Shown piece by piece: positions 16,051-24,946 of a stretch of DNA of 62,857 nucleotides. Within the stretch, counting starts at the first letter, position 1, and the number at the start of each line of letters is the position of its first letter. The translations under genes and the position numbers were made by a program. Origin of the DNA: Halomonas jincaotanensis. GTDB taxonomy: Bacteria > Pseudomonadota > Gammaproteobacteria > Pseudomonadales > Halomonadaceae. The stretch is taken from contig NZ_JAHCLU010000023.1 of the NCBI RefSeq assembly GCF_018448785.1, positions 1-62,857 of the forward strand. The letters run 5' to 3'. The notes below the pieces were generated by a model. It searched no databases. It was not told the DNA's origin and was given only the letters and a program-made list of their open reading frames with translations.

Positions 16051-17412
16051 ATGTATCGCAGGGCCATCAAGCTGAGAGTGCGGTTTGAGTCTTGTCTCTC
16101 GCTGAGTCTGGTGGCCTTGATCTTTGGTATGTTTGCTATTTCGGACTACTACTATCTCGGCTTGACCAGAGCGTTTTATCTACTGATCGCCATGCGTGTC
16201 GTGGTGTCTAGCGTCTGCCTGCTTTTGGCATTCGTTATCGGGCGCTGGGGCAACTATTACCGCAAAGTTTGGTTGCACGCTTTGCCGCTCTGGCTACTGG
16301 CGACGGCAATCATTTTGATCGTCCCCTTGCGCCCCGAGAGTCTCTCCACCCAGGTCACCGCTGTGGTGGTGGCCACCATGGCTTTCTACCTACTGATCCC
16401 CAACCTGCTGACGGTGGCGATGATCGCCAGTCTCTATTTGAGCATTGGCTTCCTGGCGTCCGCGGTGCTGGTTGCGGAGATTGCTCCGGTGGTGGCGCTT
16501 CGTATCGCGTTGTTGCTGATCATGACCAATGTCGTGGGTTTCTTTGCCTTACGGCGCTTGGAGAGCCTGCAGCGCAAGCAATTTGCCCTGCTCCACCAAG
16601 AGCGTGATAAAAATCACCAGCTGCTCAAGGAAATCGCTCATCGACAATCGCTGGAAGCGCAGTTGCGTATCGTCGCCGAGCGGGATGCTCTGACGGGCCT
16701 GGATAGTCGACGTCATTTTATGGACCGGGCTCAAGCCTTGCTGCAGCGCTCGCGATTGGAAAAGACGCCGTTCACCCTTTTCATGATCGATGTGGATCAT
16801 TTCAAGTCCATTAACGATACCTGGGGCCACAGTCATGGAGATTGGGTGCTGACCGAAATCGCGGGGGCCTGTGTGCAATCCCTCCGACCCATGGATGTGA
16901 TAGGACGTTTCGGTGGTGAGGAGTTCATGGTGGCCCTGCCGGATATCAGCCTCGACGACGCCCGGACCGTGGCGGAACGCCTGAAGAAGGAGGCCGCCAA
17001 GCTGCCGTTGAAGGAAGAATTGAGCGAGCTGTGTCTGAGCGTCACCATCGGTATCGCTAGCGCGCACACTGAAGAGGCCGACCTTGAGACCCTGATAAAG
17101 AAGTTGGCCTCCATCAGAAACTACGACTGCCCAGAAGACCAAGGAAATAGTTACATGATCTGCCTACGCCCCGAGCAGTTGCACGGCGATGAAACCGGCT
17201 GGGAGCTGGGCATGGCGACGGTGGTGGATAGCGCCTTCTTCGGCACCCACCTCCGCTGCCACCTGCGCAGTGAACGATGCCCGGACACCCTGCTGGTCGC
17301 CCATTTGCCACCGTCCGCCCGCCCCGAACCTGGCATGCGCCTGCCGCTCAGCGCCGACCCGGCGGACTTGAGCATCTTTACCCAGCCAGCCCCTGCGGAG
17401 GCCATCCTATGA
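16051..17412 (+). CDS. Membrane diguanylate cyclase fused to an ABC-ATPase TOBE tail (chimera)
   Basis: The first part has about five membrane helices (residues 1-170) and a GGDEF domain (about 205-350; RDALTGLDSRRHFM, metal-binding DVDHFKSIND, catalytic GRFGGEEFM), so it should make cyclic di-GMP. The last GGDEF helix, usually ADxALYxAK, is missing. From about residue 355 the sequence becomes MICLRPEQL...GWELGMATVVDSAFFGTHLRC, which is the TOBE domain of a polyamine/iron-type ABC ATPase. The ORF is therefore a gene fusion, probably by deletion. The ATG at 16051 (GGGAGG upstream) is preferred over an open frame back to 15874. Activity of the truncated cyclase is uncertain. Confidence 0.75.
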   Translation: MYRRAIKLRVRFESCLSLSLVALIFGMFAISDYYYLGLTRAFYLLIAMRVVVSSVCLLLAFVIGRWGNYYRKVWLHALPLWLLATAIILIVPLRPESLSTQVTAVVVATMAFYLLIPNLLTVAMIASLYLSIGFLASAVLVAEIAPVVALRIALLLIMTNVVGFFALRRLESLQRKQFALLHQERDKNHQLLKEIAHRQSLEAQLRIVAERDALTGLDSRRHFMDRAQALLQRSRLEKTPFTLFMIDVDHFKSINDTWGHSHGDWVLTEIAGACVQSLRPMDVIGRFGGEEFMVALPDISLDDARTVAERLKKEAAKLPLKEELSELCLSVTIGIASAHTEEADLETLIKKLASIRNYDCPEDQGNSYMICLRPEQLHGDETGWELGMATVVDSAFFGTHLRCHLRSERCPDTLLVAHLPPSARPEPGMRLPLSADPADLSIFTQPAPAEAIL

Positions 17413-18140
17413 TGATTCGCGCCCGACCCGACGAGTGGTACACCACCCAGGCCGTGGGTGACGGGATCACCTATATCGGCGAGCCGTTCATCCAGACGTT
17501 CTATCGTTGCAATATCTGGCACATTAGAGGCCGGGAGCGCGACATGCTGGTCGACAGCGGCATGGGCGTGGTGTCGTTGCGCGAGTGGGTGCCAATCGTC
17601 ACCGAGCGCGAGCTGGTCGCCGTGGCGAGCCATACGCATTTCGATCACATCGGCTGCCACCATGAGTTCGACCACCGCGTGGTGCACCGTGCCGAGGCGG
17701 ACATCCTCGCCCACCCCGGCCGGCGTGAGACCCTGGCCGACCCCTACGTGACCGACGACATCTTCGACCGCCTGCCGCCGAGCCCCTTCGAGGCCGCCAC
17801 CTATTCGGTCAAGTCGGCACCAGCGACCCGACTGGTGGAAGACGGGGACGTCATCGACCTCGGGGATCGCGTCTTCGAGGTCATCCATACGCCGGGCCAC
17901 TCGCCGGGCGGCATTGCGCTCTGGGAAGCACGCACCGGCATCCTGTTCTCGGGGGACATCGTCTATGATGGCCCGCTGATCGAGGATACCTACCATGCCG
18001 ATGCCAACGACTATGTGCGCTCGATGAAGCGGCTCCATGACCTGCCGGTACGCGTGGTGCATGGCGGCCATTTCCCCAGTTACGACGGCCAGCGTCATCA
18101 CGAGATCATCCGCCAGTGGCTGGAGGAAAAAGGCTGCTGA
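17409..18140 (+). CDS. MBL-fold metallo-hydrolase
   Basis: A 243-residue metallo-beta-lactamase-fold protein. It has the metal-binding motif SHTHFDHIGCHH (near residue 78), a second His in HTPGHSPGG, an Asp in LFSGDIVYDG and a final HGGH. Its ATG overlaps the stop of the chimeric GGDEF-TOBE gene (ATGA), showing that it was originally translationally coupled to the ABC-transporter ATPase whose tail survives there. A hydrolase tied to uptake of the transporter's substrate is therefore likely. The earlier in-frame start at 17277 lies within that gene and is rejected. Confidence 0.82.
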   Translation: MMIRARPDEWYTTQAVGDGITYIGEPFIQTFYRCNIWHIRGRERDMLVDSGMGVVSLREWVPIVTERELVAVASHTHFDHIGCHHEFDHRVVHRAEADILAHPGRRETLADPYVTDDIFDRLPPSPFEAATYSVKSAPATRLVEDGDVIDLGDRVFEVIHTPGHSPGGIALWEARTGILFSGDIVYDGPLIEDTYHADANDYVRSMKRLHDLPVRVVHGGHFPSYDGQRHHEIIRQWLEEKGC

Positions 18141-18152
18141 AACGGAGGCGGG

Positions 18153-18377
18153 TATGGTAACTGGAGCCGCATTGGCCGTCCCGAGGAGGTCGCCAACATG
18201 GTCCCCTTCCTGGCGGGACCTCAGGCCACCTTCATCACCGGCCTGCGATTGCCGCAGATCGAGGATCCGGCCGAGGTCGACATTGCACTGATCGGACTGC
18301 CTTGGGACAGCGGCTCGACGAATCGCGTCGGTACGCCCGAGGTCGGCGGTTTCACGACGCGGGCATCACCGCCTTGA
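18153..18377 (+). pseudogene. Fused remnants of a short-chain dehydrogenase (3' end) and an agmatinase-like ureohydrolase (5' end)
   Basis: One frame without a start reads RIGRPEEVANMVPFLAG, the C-terminal signature of SDR dehydrogenases. It passes directly into LRLPQIEDPAEVDIALIGLP and WDSGSTNR, the N-terminal region of agmatinase/ureohydrolase proteins, then stops at 18377. Neither gene is complete. With the orphan TOBE tail and MBL gene just upstream, this suggests a larger cluster handling polyamine- or guanidino-type compounds collapsed by deletions. Confidence 0.6.
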
Positions 18378-18416
18378 CAGGGGCGACGCTGAGGGTGGGA
18401 CAGGAAAACGTCCCTT

Positions 18417-20759
18417 TCATCTCGAAACGAGCAGCGCGGCCTCGTGGCTACGCAGGTAGTCCGCACATTCCGTGGCGGGGAAGGGCCTGGCATAGAGATA
18501 TCCCTGTCCCCTGTGACAGGCCAAAGAGCGAAGGTAGGCTTCCTGCTCGCGTGTCTCGATGCCCTCGGCCAATACGTCGAGCTCCAGACTGCGTCCCATG
18601 GAAATGATGGCCTGAGTAATGGCGCTGTTCTCGCGATCACCGGGCAAACCGCGCGTGAACGATTGATCGATCTTCAGCCGGTGGATCGGAAACTTCTTGA
18701 GATAGCTCAAGCTCGAGTAGCCCGTGCCAAAGTCATCAATGGCCAGCTTGACGCCAAGCCTGTGTAGTTTCTCCAGCTTGTCCATCACTTCGTGCAAATC
18801 CTGCATGACCACGCTCTCGCTCACTTCGAGCTCGAGGTGAGCCGCGGACAGGCCACTGTGCACCAACACCTGCTCCACCTTCTCGACGAATTCAGGCTGG
18901 CGGAACTGGTGAGCCGACACGTTGACCGCCACGGTGCCGACGATAAGGTTTTCGGCCACCCATAACGCATGATGACGGCAGGCTGTCTCCAAAACCCAGG
19001 CACCGATCGTCACGATCAATCCGCATTCCTCCGCCAGGGGAATGAACGTGTCGGGTGAAATGAGCCCCTGTGTTGGATGGCGCCAGCGTGCTAGCGCCTC
19101 GAGCCCCACTATTGCGCCTGTGGCAAGATCCACCTGGGGCTGATACATCACGAAGAGCTCATCGCGTTTGATGGCATGGCGCAGATCACTCTCGAGCGTC
19201 AATCGTCCTTGCGCCCAGGCATTCATGCTAGCCGAGTAGAACTGATAGTGATGACGGCTCTCTTTCTTGGCGACATACATCGCGGCATCGGCGTTGCTCA
19301 GTAGCGCCGTGGCATCCCGACCGTTTTCCGGAAAGCAGGCGATGCCGATACTGATACCCACGACCACTTCCGTCCCATCGATAATGAAGGGAGAGGCGAC
19401 GACGGCGAGGAGTTTCTCGGCGACGCGAGCGGCGTCCTGGATGTGGTCGAGCTCCGTTAGGATCACGGTGAACTCGTCGCCCCCCTGGCGGCTGACTGTG
19501 TCGCTGGCACGCACGCAAGTCGCGAGTCGAATGGCCACCTCGCTCAGCACACCGTCGCCCAAGGCGTGTCCGAAGACATCATTCACGTTCTTGAAACGGT
19601 CAAGATCCATGAAAAGAAGGGCGAGAGGCTTGCCCGAGCGTTTCGCCTGCACAATGGCAACGTCCAGGCGGTCGGTAAACAGGGTCCGATTTGGCAGGCC
19701 GGTCAGGATGTCATGCTGCGCCATGTAGGTGAGTCGCTGGTTGGCCACCTGCAACGACTGGTTGGCATGCTCCAGGTCTTTGGTGCGCTCGACAATGCGC
19801 TGTTCGAGAAGAACATTGTGGGCCTGCAGGTCGTTTTCCTGCTGTTGCATCGTTCGGCGTTGCTGGGAAATTTCATGCCACATGACCGCCAGCCCTAGCG
19901 ATACAACCGCGATGATGGCGATGTGCTCCTGGGTCAACAAAACCGCTTGCTGGGGCGTGATACTGGGATAGGGATTCAAGCCACCCATCAAATGGTCAAC
20001 CGCCAGAATCGCAATCAGCACGACGGTCAGGCTGGCACCCAGCAAGCCGAAATGAAACGCCGACCAGATACCGAGAGGGATCAGCAAAATCGGCGTAAAT
20101 ACAAAATCCTCAACTATTTCGGCACCCTGAAAAAAAACCAATGTGGCCAGCAACAGGGCGATCGCCACAAGCGCCGTTGTTTCAGAGCGTTTGAAGCGTG
20201 GAAGGAATAGACGGGGACGATTCTGCAGACGTCGCCACAGCGTGACAAGTAGCGGTGTCAGCAGTAGTAGACCCAAGGCATCGCCGAACCACCAGAGCCG
20301 CCACAACAACAAGTAGCTGCTGTCGGCACGTCCCAGTAACACGTATATTGCCGCGCCGAACAGGGCGGCTGACGCCGATGCCAGTAGCGGACCAAACAGC
20401 ACAAAGGTGGCAGCATTCGACAATTTGTCGAAATCGAAGCGTCCTGAAACGAAATAGCGAATCAGCCAGGCACCGAGCGACGCTTCGAACAGGTTCACCA
20501 GGCCAAAGGCCAGGGCTGCCCACAGGGGAAAGCCGGGTACACCAGCGATAAGCTCTGCTGCCAATGCGGCCAGACCCATCAACGGCCACTGCCGATGAGG
20601 AAAGAGCAGAAAGGCGGCGAGCAGCACGGCGTTGGGAGGCCAGAAGATGGCGATGCCTTCGGCCGTGATGGTCTGGTTGACCCCGAACCAGGCCCCTACA
20701 TAGTAGGTGATCCCGACCAGCATCATGCGTATCGAGATATGCACTGCTCGGCTGTCCAT
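18417..20759 (-). CDS. MASE1-GGDEF-EAL signalling protein
   Basis: A 780-residue membrane protein. The N-terminal MASE1-like region has about eight helices (residues 10-290; includes AIFWPPNAVLLAAFLL). A short coiled coil (about 300-345), a GGDEF domain (HDILTGLPNRTLF; active site QGGDEF) and an EAL domain (GLEALARWRHP, DDFGTGYSSLSYLKKFP, AEGIE) follow. Both catalytic motifs are intact, so it could make and break cyclic di-GMP. The start is uncertain: ATG at 20759 begins MDSRAVHISIRM; a GTG at 20816 would add 19 residues without similarity. Its gene converges on the broken SDR/ureohydrolase scar. Confidence 0.85.
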   Translation of the reverse strand: MDSRAVHISIRMMLVGITYYVGAWFGVNQTITAEGIAIFWPPNAVLLAAFLLFPHRQWPLMGLAALAAELIAGVPGFPLWAALAFGLVNLFEASLGAWLIRYFVSGRFDFDKLSNAATFVLFGPLLASASAALFGAAIYVLLGRADSSYLLLWRLWWFGDALGLLLLTPLLVTLWRRLQNRPRLFLPRFKRSETTALVAIALLLATLVFFQGAEIVEDFVFTPILLIPLGIWSAFHFGLLGASLTVVLIAILAVDHLMGGLNPYPSITPQQAVLLTQEHIAIIAVVSLGLAVMWHEISQQRRTMQQQENDLQAHNVLLEQRIVERTKDLEHANQSLQVANQRLTYMAQHDILTGLPNRTLFTDRLDVAIVQAKRSGKPLALLFMDLDRFKNVNDVFGHALGDGVLSEVAIRLATCVRASDTVSRQGGDEFTVILTELDHIQDAARVAEKLLAVVASPFIIDGTEVVVGISIGIACFPENGRDATALLSNADAAMYVAKKESRHHYQFYSASMNAWAQGRLTLESDLRHAIKRDELFVMYQPQVDLATGAIVGLEALARWRHPTQGLISPDTFIPLAEECGLIVTIGAWVLETACRHHALWVAENLIVGTVAVNVSAHQFRQPEFVEKVEQVLVHSGLSAAHLELEVSESVVMQDLHEVMDKLEKLHRLGVKLAIDDFGTGYSSLSYLKKFPIHRLKIDQSFTRGLPGDRENSAITQAIISMGRSLELDVLAEGIETREQEAYLRSLACHRGQGYLYARPFPATECADYLRSHEAALLVSR

Positions 20760-21014
20760 TGTGTTCAAACGCTGCTTTATTGGGATATGGCTTACCGATC
20801 CATTGATAGCAAACACTAGCAGCGAGCTTACTTTCCTAACTCATCATAGACTAGTGGTTATCACACTTTAATACCACGCAACCGGACAGACCATGATACC
20901 TGGATTATCTACTGCATCACGAGGAAGCATGCTGCTCGGCGATCTCGCGCCACAGCCGGCGCCAGCGAAACATGCGCCAGGCTTGCGGCCTGCAAGACGT
21001 CGAGTTTCCGTCTG

Positions 21015-22331
21015 TCACGTACCGCACTGAACCCGGGAAAAGAAATCCTCACTGCCTATCTGTCCGCCCTTCAACACGACTTCCAACCCATCGATGGAAG
21101 GCGCTGTGGCGACCAAGCGGCACAAGTGTCCGCCTTGGCGCTCGTCGAAAGCGACGATCTCCAGGGCGTCGGCATCGATCAGGCGCATGGCATGACTCGA
21201 GGTATCTCCGCCGGCGAACACGACCCTCTGAATATCGCCGACGTTACAAAGCCGGCCTACGAGCGTGGCGAACACTTCTCCCAGCGCCAGCGACAGACGA
21301 TCGGCAGAGACACCTGCGACCAGACCCGCCTCTCCACGAGCCGAGGCAACGGCGACGCCATGACTCTGGCCGAAGCCGTTTAACACTTCAACAAACAGGC
21401 GACTCGCCGTCCCTCGGGGATCCTCAAGTGCCTCCGCAGGAGACACTCCGAGGATGACTCCCCCCTGGGTCTCGAAATGCGCCAGTTGGTCACGGGTCTG
21501 GGGGGAACAACTTCCGGACAACACCAGACATTTATCGACCGCGGCGTAGGTGGTCGGCAGCACAGAGCGCTCGCCCAGCGCCTTCGCCCAACGATGCCCC
21601 AGGGCATCGGCCAGGCCCTGCGCGGCGACGACCAAAGTGGCACGTTGATCGGCGAGTCTCAGAACCAGCTCGGCCGCATGCTGAAGTTCGGCCTGATCGA
21701 TCGCGTCGAGGACCACCAGGCACTGTGCTTCGGTGGCACTGACCAGCTGTTGCCAGCCCCCGTCCGCCTCGCGATAGTCGAGCAGGGTCACCGCCGCCGA
21801 GGAAATCGCGGTCTGTGCGGCCAGATGGCGTCGCAGGTCCGCTTCCAGCATCGGGGTCGAAGGGTGATGGGCCATGGCAGGATTCTGGTCCAATCGGCAG
21901 ATCTCACCCTGGTAGCGCGTAAAAAGCTGCGAGAACGCCGTGAAACGACCAAAGCTAGGCGTGGCGGGCAATACGGGCAGCGCACATCCCGGCCAGCGCT
22001 GCCGGGCAAGGTCCAGCACGTGACCGATACTGCCTATGGTCGGGGAGGAGTCGAAGGTCGAACAGACCTTGAACTGCATCAGCTGTGGCGAGATTGCCTC
22101 GAGAACCGCCAGGGCAGGCTCGACTTCGGCAGTCATCGCCGTCGGCGCCAACCCGCGGGCCGTCCCCGCCAGCCCCACGATGTCCAGCTCGGAGGCCATG
22201 TCGAGAACGGCCTCATGGTTGTCGGTGGAAAAAAACAATCGGCCACGCAGCCCATGGCGGCAGAACTGAGCCAGGTTCTCGGTCGATCCCGTAAAATCAT
22301 CTCCGTAGAAGGCCACCAGTGGTCGGCGCAT
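21015..22331 (-). CDS. Four-carbon acid sugar kinase family protein (DUF1537; OiaK/DtnK-like)
   Basis: A 438-residue kinase. The N-terminal substrate-binding domain has the signature FYGDDFTGSTENL (near residue 8), and the C-terminal nucleotide-binding domain has LVLSGSCSPQTRDQL and VVFAGGDTSSHAM. Family members phosphorylate D-threonate, D-erythronate or 3-oxo-isoapionate. Its neighbour on the other side of the LacI gene is a RuBisCO-like protein, the same partnership seen in the D-apionate pathway, where the kinase makes the phosphorylated 3-oxo acid that the RuBisCO-like protein then attacks. GGAGGGA precedes the ATG. It follows the LacI gene by 24 bases. Confidence 0.87.
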   Translation of the reverse strand: MRRPLVAFYGDDFTGSTENLAQFCRHGLRGRLFFSTDNHEAVLDMASELDIVGLAGTARGLAPTAMTAEVEPALAVLEAISPQLMQFKVCSTFDSSPTIGSIGHVLDLARQRWPGCALPVLPATPSFGRFTAFSQLFTRYQGEICRLDQNPAMAHHPSTPMLEADLRRHLAAQTAISSAAVTLLDYREADGGWQQLVSATEAQCLVVLDAIDQAELQHAAELVLRLADQRATLVVAAQGLADALGHRWAKALGERSVLPTTYAAVDKCLVLSGSCSPQTRDQLAHFETQGGVILGVSPAEALEDPRGTASRLFVEVLNGFGQSHGVAVASARGEAGLVAGVSADRLSLALGEVFATLVGRLCNVGDIQRVVFAGGDTSSHAMRLIDADALEIVAFDERQGGHLCRLVATAPSIDGLEVVLKGGQIGSEDFFSRVQCGT

Positions 22332-22355
22332 GGAATGTCCCTCCGAATGACGCGT

Positions 22356-23408
22356 TCAGGTGCTCTCTCGCACCATCAGTTGGTGGCCGATATCCAGCTG
22401 CGTTGCAATAGACGCCTGCTCCTCCAGTCGCATCAGGAGCAACCTGGCTGCGGCGACGCCCATCTCGAAACGTGGCACGGCCACGGTGGTCAGCCGGGGA
22501 GTCAGGTGTTCGCTCAAGGACAGGCCCAGATAGCCGCCGATGGCGATATCCTCCGGCACACGGATTCCTCGCCGGTTGGCTTCCAGTATTGCCCCTGCGG
22601 CGAGATTATCGTTGGCAAAATGCAGCGCCTCCAGCTCGGGACACGCCTCCCGCGCCTCGAGAAAGAGCTGACGTCCGATGTCATAGGAGGACGGCTCGTC
22701 GTGTTGAAACAGCCGCTCACTCTCTACGCCGGCCTCCCTGAGTATCTGGTGATGCCCTTCGTAGCGTTGCATGGCTCGATAGTCGTGTGTCATGCCCGTC
22801 CCCAGGTAGGCGATGCGCCGATAGCCCCGTTCAAGAAGATGTCGCGCCATGGTCGCCCCGACTTGAGTGTTGTCCACGCCGACATTCATGTCGATGCCAC
22901 CTTCACCCAGCTCCATCATCTCGACCACCGGTCTTCCCCACGACTGAAGGCGGCGTATCGTCCTGTCGGAGTGTTTGAGGCCGGTCAGGATCACGCCGGA
23001 AGGTGAGTAGCCCAACACCGAATCGACCAACGCCGTCTCGCGTTCCAGGTTGAAGTCAGTCGAGCCGAGTAGTACCTGATAGCCGGAGGCTTCGAGCGTC
23101 TGCTGGATGCCATGGATGACTTCGATGTACGTCAGGATCGACAGCGAGGGCACTATCACCGGGATCATCCTTATGCCGGCGGAGGCCAGGCCGCCGGCGA
23201 TCAGGTTCGGGACGTACCCCAGGGTTTCTACCGCAAGGTCGATCCGCTTACGGAACTTGAGCGAGACCTTGTCCGGCGTGTTCAAGGCTCGCGACACCGT
23301 GATCGGGGCGACACCCGCCTGTCTAGCGACATCCTCGATGGTGACCCGGTGCTCGCCTCGGTGACGCCGACGCCCCGGTGTGTCCGACTTTTCGGTCGCG
23401 ATGGTCAT
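22356..23408 (-). CDS. LacI-family transcriptional regulator (GntR/IdnR-like)
   Basis: A 350-residue repressor. The N-terminal LacI helix-turn-helix (VTIEDVARQAGVAPITVSRA) follows a basic arm, then a periplasmic-binding-protein-like ligand domain. It resembles the gluconate/idonate repressors of the family, fitting a sugar-acid inducer. It is divergent from the RuBisCO-like gene, with a perfect palindromic operator between the two, and is followed by the kinase gene in the same direction. It probably controls both arms of the catabolic cluster. Confidence 0.9.
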   Translation of the reverse strand: MTIATEKSDTPGRRRHRGEHRVTIEDVARQAGVAPITVSRALNTPDKVSLKFRKRIDLAVETLGYVPNLIAGGLASAGIRMIPVIVPSLSILTYIEVIHGIQQTLEASGYQVLLGSTDFNLERETALVDSVLGYSPSGVILTGLKHSDRTIRRLQSWGRPVVEMMELGEGGIDMNVGVDNTQVGATMARHLLERGYRRIAYLGTGMTHDYRAMQRYEGHHQILREAGVESERLFQHDEPSSYDIGRQLFLEAREACPELEALHFANDNLAAGAILEANRRGIRVPEDIAIGGYLGLSLSEHLTPRLTTVAVPRFEMGVAAARLLLMRLEEQASIATQLDIGHQLMVREST

Positions 23409-23461
23409 GGCCTCATCCTGACTGGGTTGCGATCCCCCAAGCTTATACTATGGTTAAGAAA

Positions 23462-23475
23462 TGGTAGCGCTACCA
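23462..23475. promoter_or_regulatory. Palindromic LacI-type operator
   Basis: The perfect 14-base palindrome TGGTAGCGCTACCA has the central CG and symmetric half-sites typical of LacI/GntR-family operators. It lies 54 bases upstream of the lacI-like start and about 140 bases before the RuBisCO-like gene, so one dimer could control both promoters. Confidence 0.75.
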
Positions 23476-23614
23476 AGCCACACGAACTAGCGTCAAAGAC
23501 AACATTCCGAACTAGCTTTGAAAGAAAGACAGCAACCCGACCCAGCTTTGGAAGACAACAATCCGGCCCAGCCCTAAAACGACAACAATCGGGCAGATCA
23601 AGGAGCAACGAAGG

Positions 23615-24901
23615 GTGTCTAACACGCCACGACCGGCTTCGACCCGGGTCAACGCCAGCTATGTCATTGAAACACCACTCGATGCCACGCAAGCCGCGGC
23701 GGCGATGGCCGGCGAGCAATCCTCGGGTACCTTTCTCAAGCTCGCCGGGGAAACGGAGGCATTGCATGAACGCCATGCCGCGCGCGTCGAATCGGTGACG
23801 CCTCTCGAGACTGTCTCCACCCCGTCCCTGCCCGGTGCGCTGCCCGGCGACAGCTATGCCCGAGCGAAGGTCAGCCTGTCGTGGCCGCTGGAGAATATCG
23901 GCGCCAGCTTGCCCAACCTGCTCGCCACGGTATTGGGCAACCTCACCGAACTGCGTGAACTTTCAGGCATCCGCTTGACGGATATCGCTCTGCCCGACGA
24001 CTTCATTGAGCCCTTTCCGGGGCCGCAGTTTTCCATCGGGGGCACACGACGACTGGCCGGGGTCGATGCCGGCCCGCTGGTCGGCACCATCATCAAGCCA
24101 AGCGTCGGCCTCTCGCCCGGGGAAACGGCAGCACTGGTCAAGCAGTTGGTAGAGGCGGGCATCGACTTCATCAAGGACGACGAGCTGATTGCCGATCCAC
24201 CCTACTCGCCGCTGGCCGAGCGCGTCCCGGCGGTCATGCGGGTCATCGAGGAACATGCCCAGCGCACCGGTCGAAAGCCCATGTACGCCTTCAACATCAC
24301 CGGCGACATCGACGAGATGCGCCAACGCCACGACCTGGTGCGGGACCATGGCGGCACCTGTGTCATGGCTAGCGTGAACTGGATCGGCATGGCCTCGCTG
24401 GTGGCGCTGCGGCGTCATTCAGAGCTGCCGATACACGGCCACCGCAACGGCTGGGGCCTGTTCTATCGTCACCCGCAGATCGGCCTCGAGTTTCGCGCCT
24501 ACCAGGCGCTTCTGCGTCTTGCCGGGGCCGATCATCTGCACGTCAACGGCCTGGGCAGCAAGTTCGCCGAAGCGGATGCCTCGGTGATCGACTCAGCACG
24601 CGCCTGCCTCACCCCGTTGCTGGAAAGAGCGGGCCGAGACGACCGGGCAATGCCGGTGTTCTCGTCGGCGCAGACGGTTCACCAGGCGCCGGCTACCTTC
24701 GAGGCGCTGAATTCGACCGATCTCATCTTCACCTGCGGCGGCGGCATCATGGGCCATCCCGATGGCGTCGCCGCCGGTTGTCGCAGTATCCGCGCCGCCT
24801 GGGAGGCCACATCCCGCGGCGTGGCCCTGGAAGACCATGCCAGACAGGAACCCGACCTTGCCGTCGCGTTGCGGGCGTTTCGCAGCCCGTTTTCAGGATG
24901 A
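23615..24901 (+). CDS. RuBisCO-like protein, probable 3-oxo-acid-sugar-phosphate decarboxylase (OiaX-type)
   Basis: A 428-residue form IV RuBisCO homologue. Active-site positions are recognisable: K161 (IIKPSVGL), the carbamylated-Lys/metal motif K187-D-D189-E190 (FIKDDE), H276-R277 (HGHRNGW) and the loop Lys K316 (GLGSKF). The loop-6 and C-terminal regions differ from true RuBisCO, so CO2 fixation is unlikely. In apionate catabolism, relatives act on 3-oxo-isoapionate-4-phosphate, made by a DUF1537 kinase, and such a kinase is encoded nearby. The GTG start has AAGGAG nine bases upstream. It leads the plus-strand operon with the TRAP transporter. Confidence 0.85.
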   Translation: MSNTPRPASTRVNASYVIETPLDATQAAAAMAGEQSSGTFLKLAGETEALHERHAARVESVTPLETVSTPSLPGALPGDSYARAKVSLSWPLENIGASLPNLLATVLGNLTELRELSGIRLTDIALPDDFIEPFPGPQFSIGGTRRLAGVDAGPLVGTIIKPSVGLSPGETAALVKQLVEAGIDFIKDDELIADPPYSPLAERVPAVMRVIEEHAQRTGRKPMYAFNITGDIDEMRQRHDLVRDHGGTCVMASVNWIGMASLVALRRHSELPIHGHRNGWGLFYRHPQIGLEFRAYQALLRLAGADHLHVNGLGSKFAEADASVIDSARACLTPLLERAGRDDRAMPVFSSAQTVHQAPATFEALNSTDLIFTCGGGIMGHPDGVAAGCRSIRAAWEATSRGVALEDHARQEPDLAVALRAFRSPFSG

Positions 24902-24946
24902 ATCCATGACACGCCACCCACGCTCACATCCCACAGGGGCCTCACC

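Noticed and set aside
21477..23006. A 509-codon plus-strand frame opposite the kinase and LacI genes
   Set aside because: It spans two genes and their gap antisense, with no recognisable domain.
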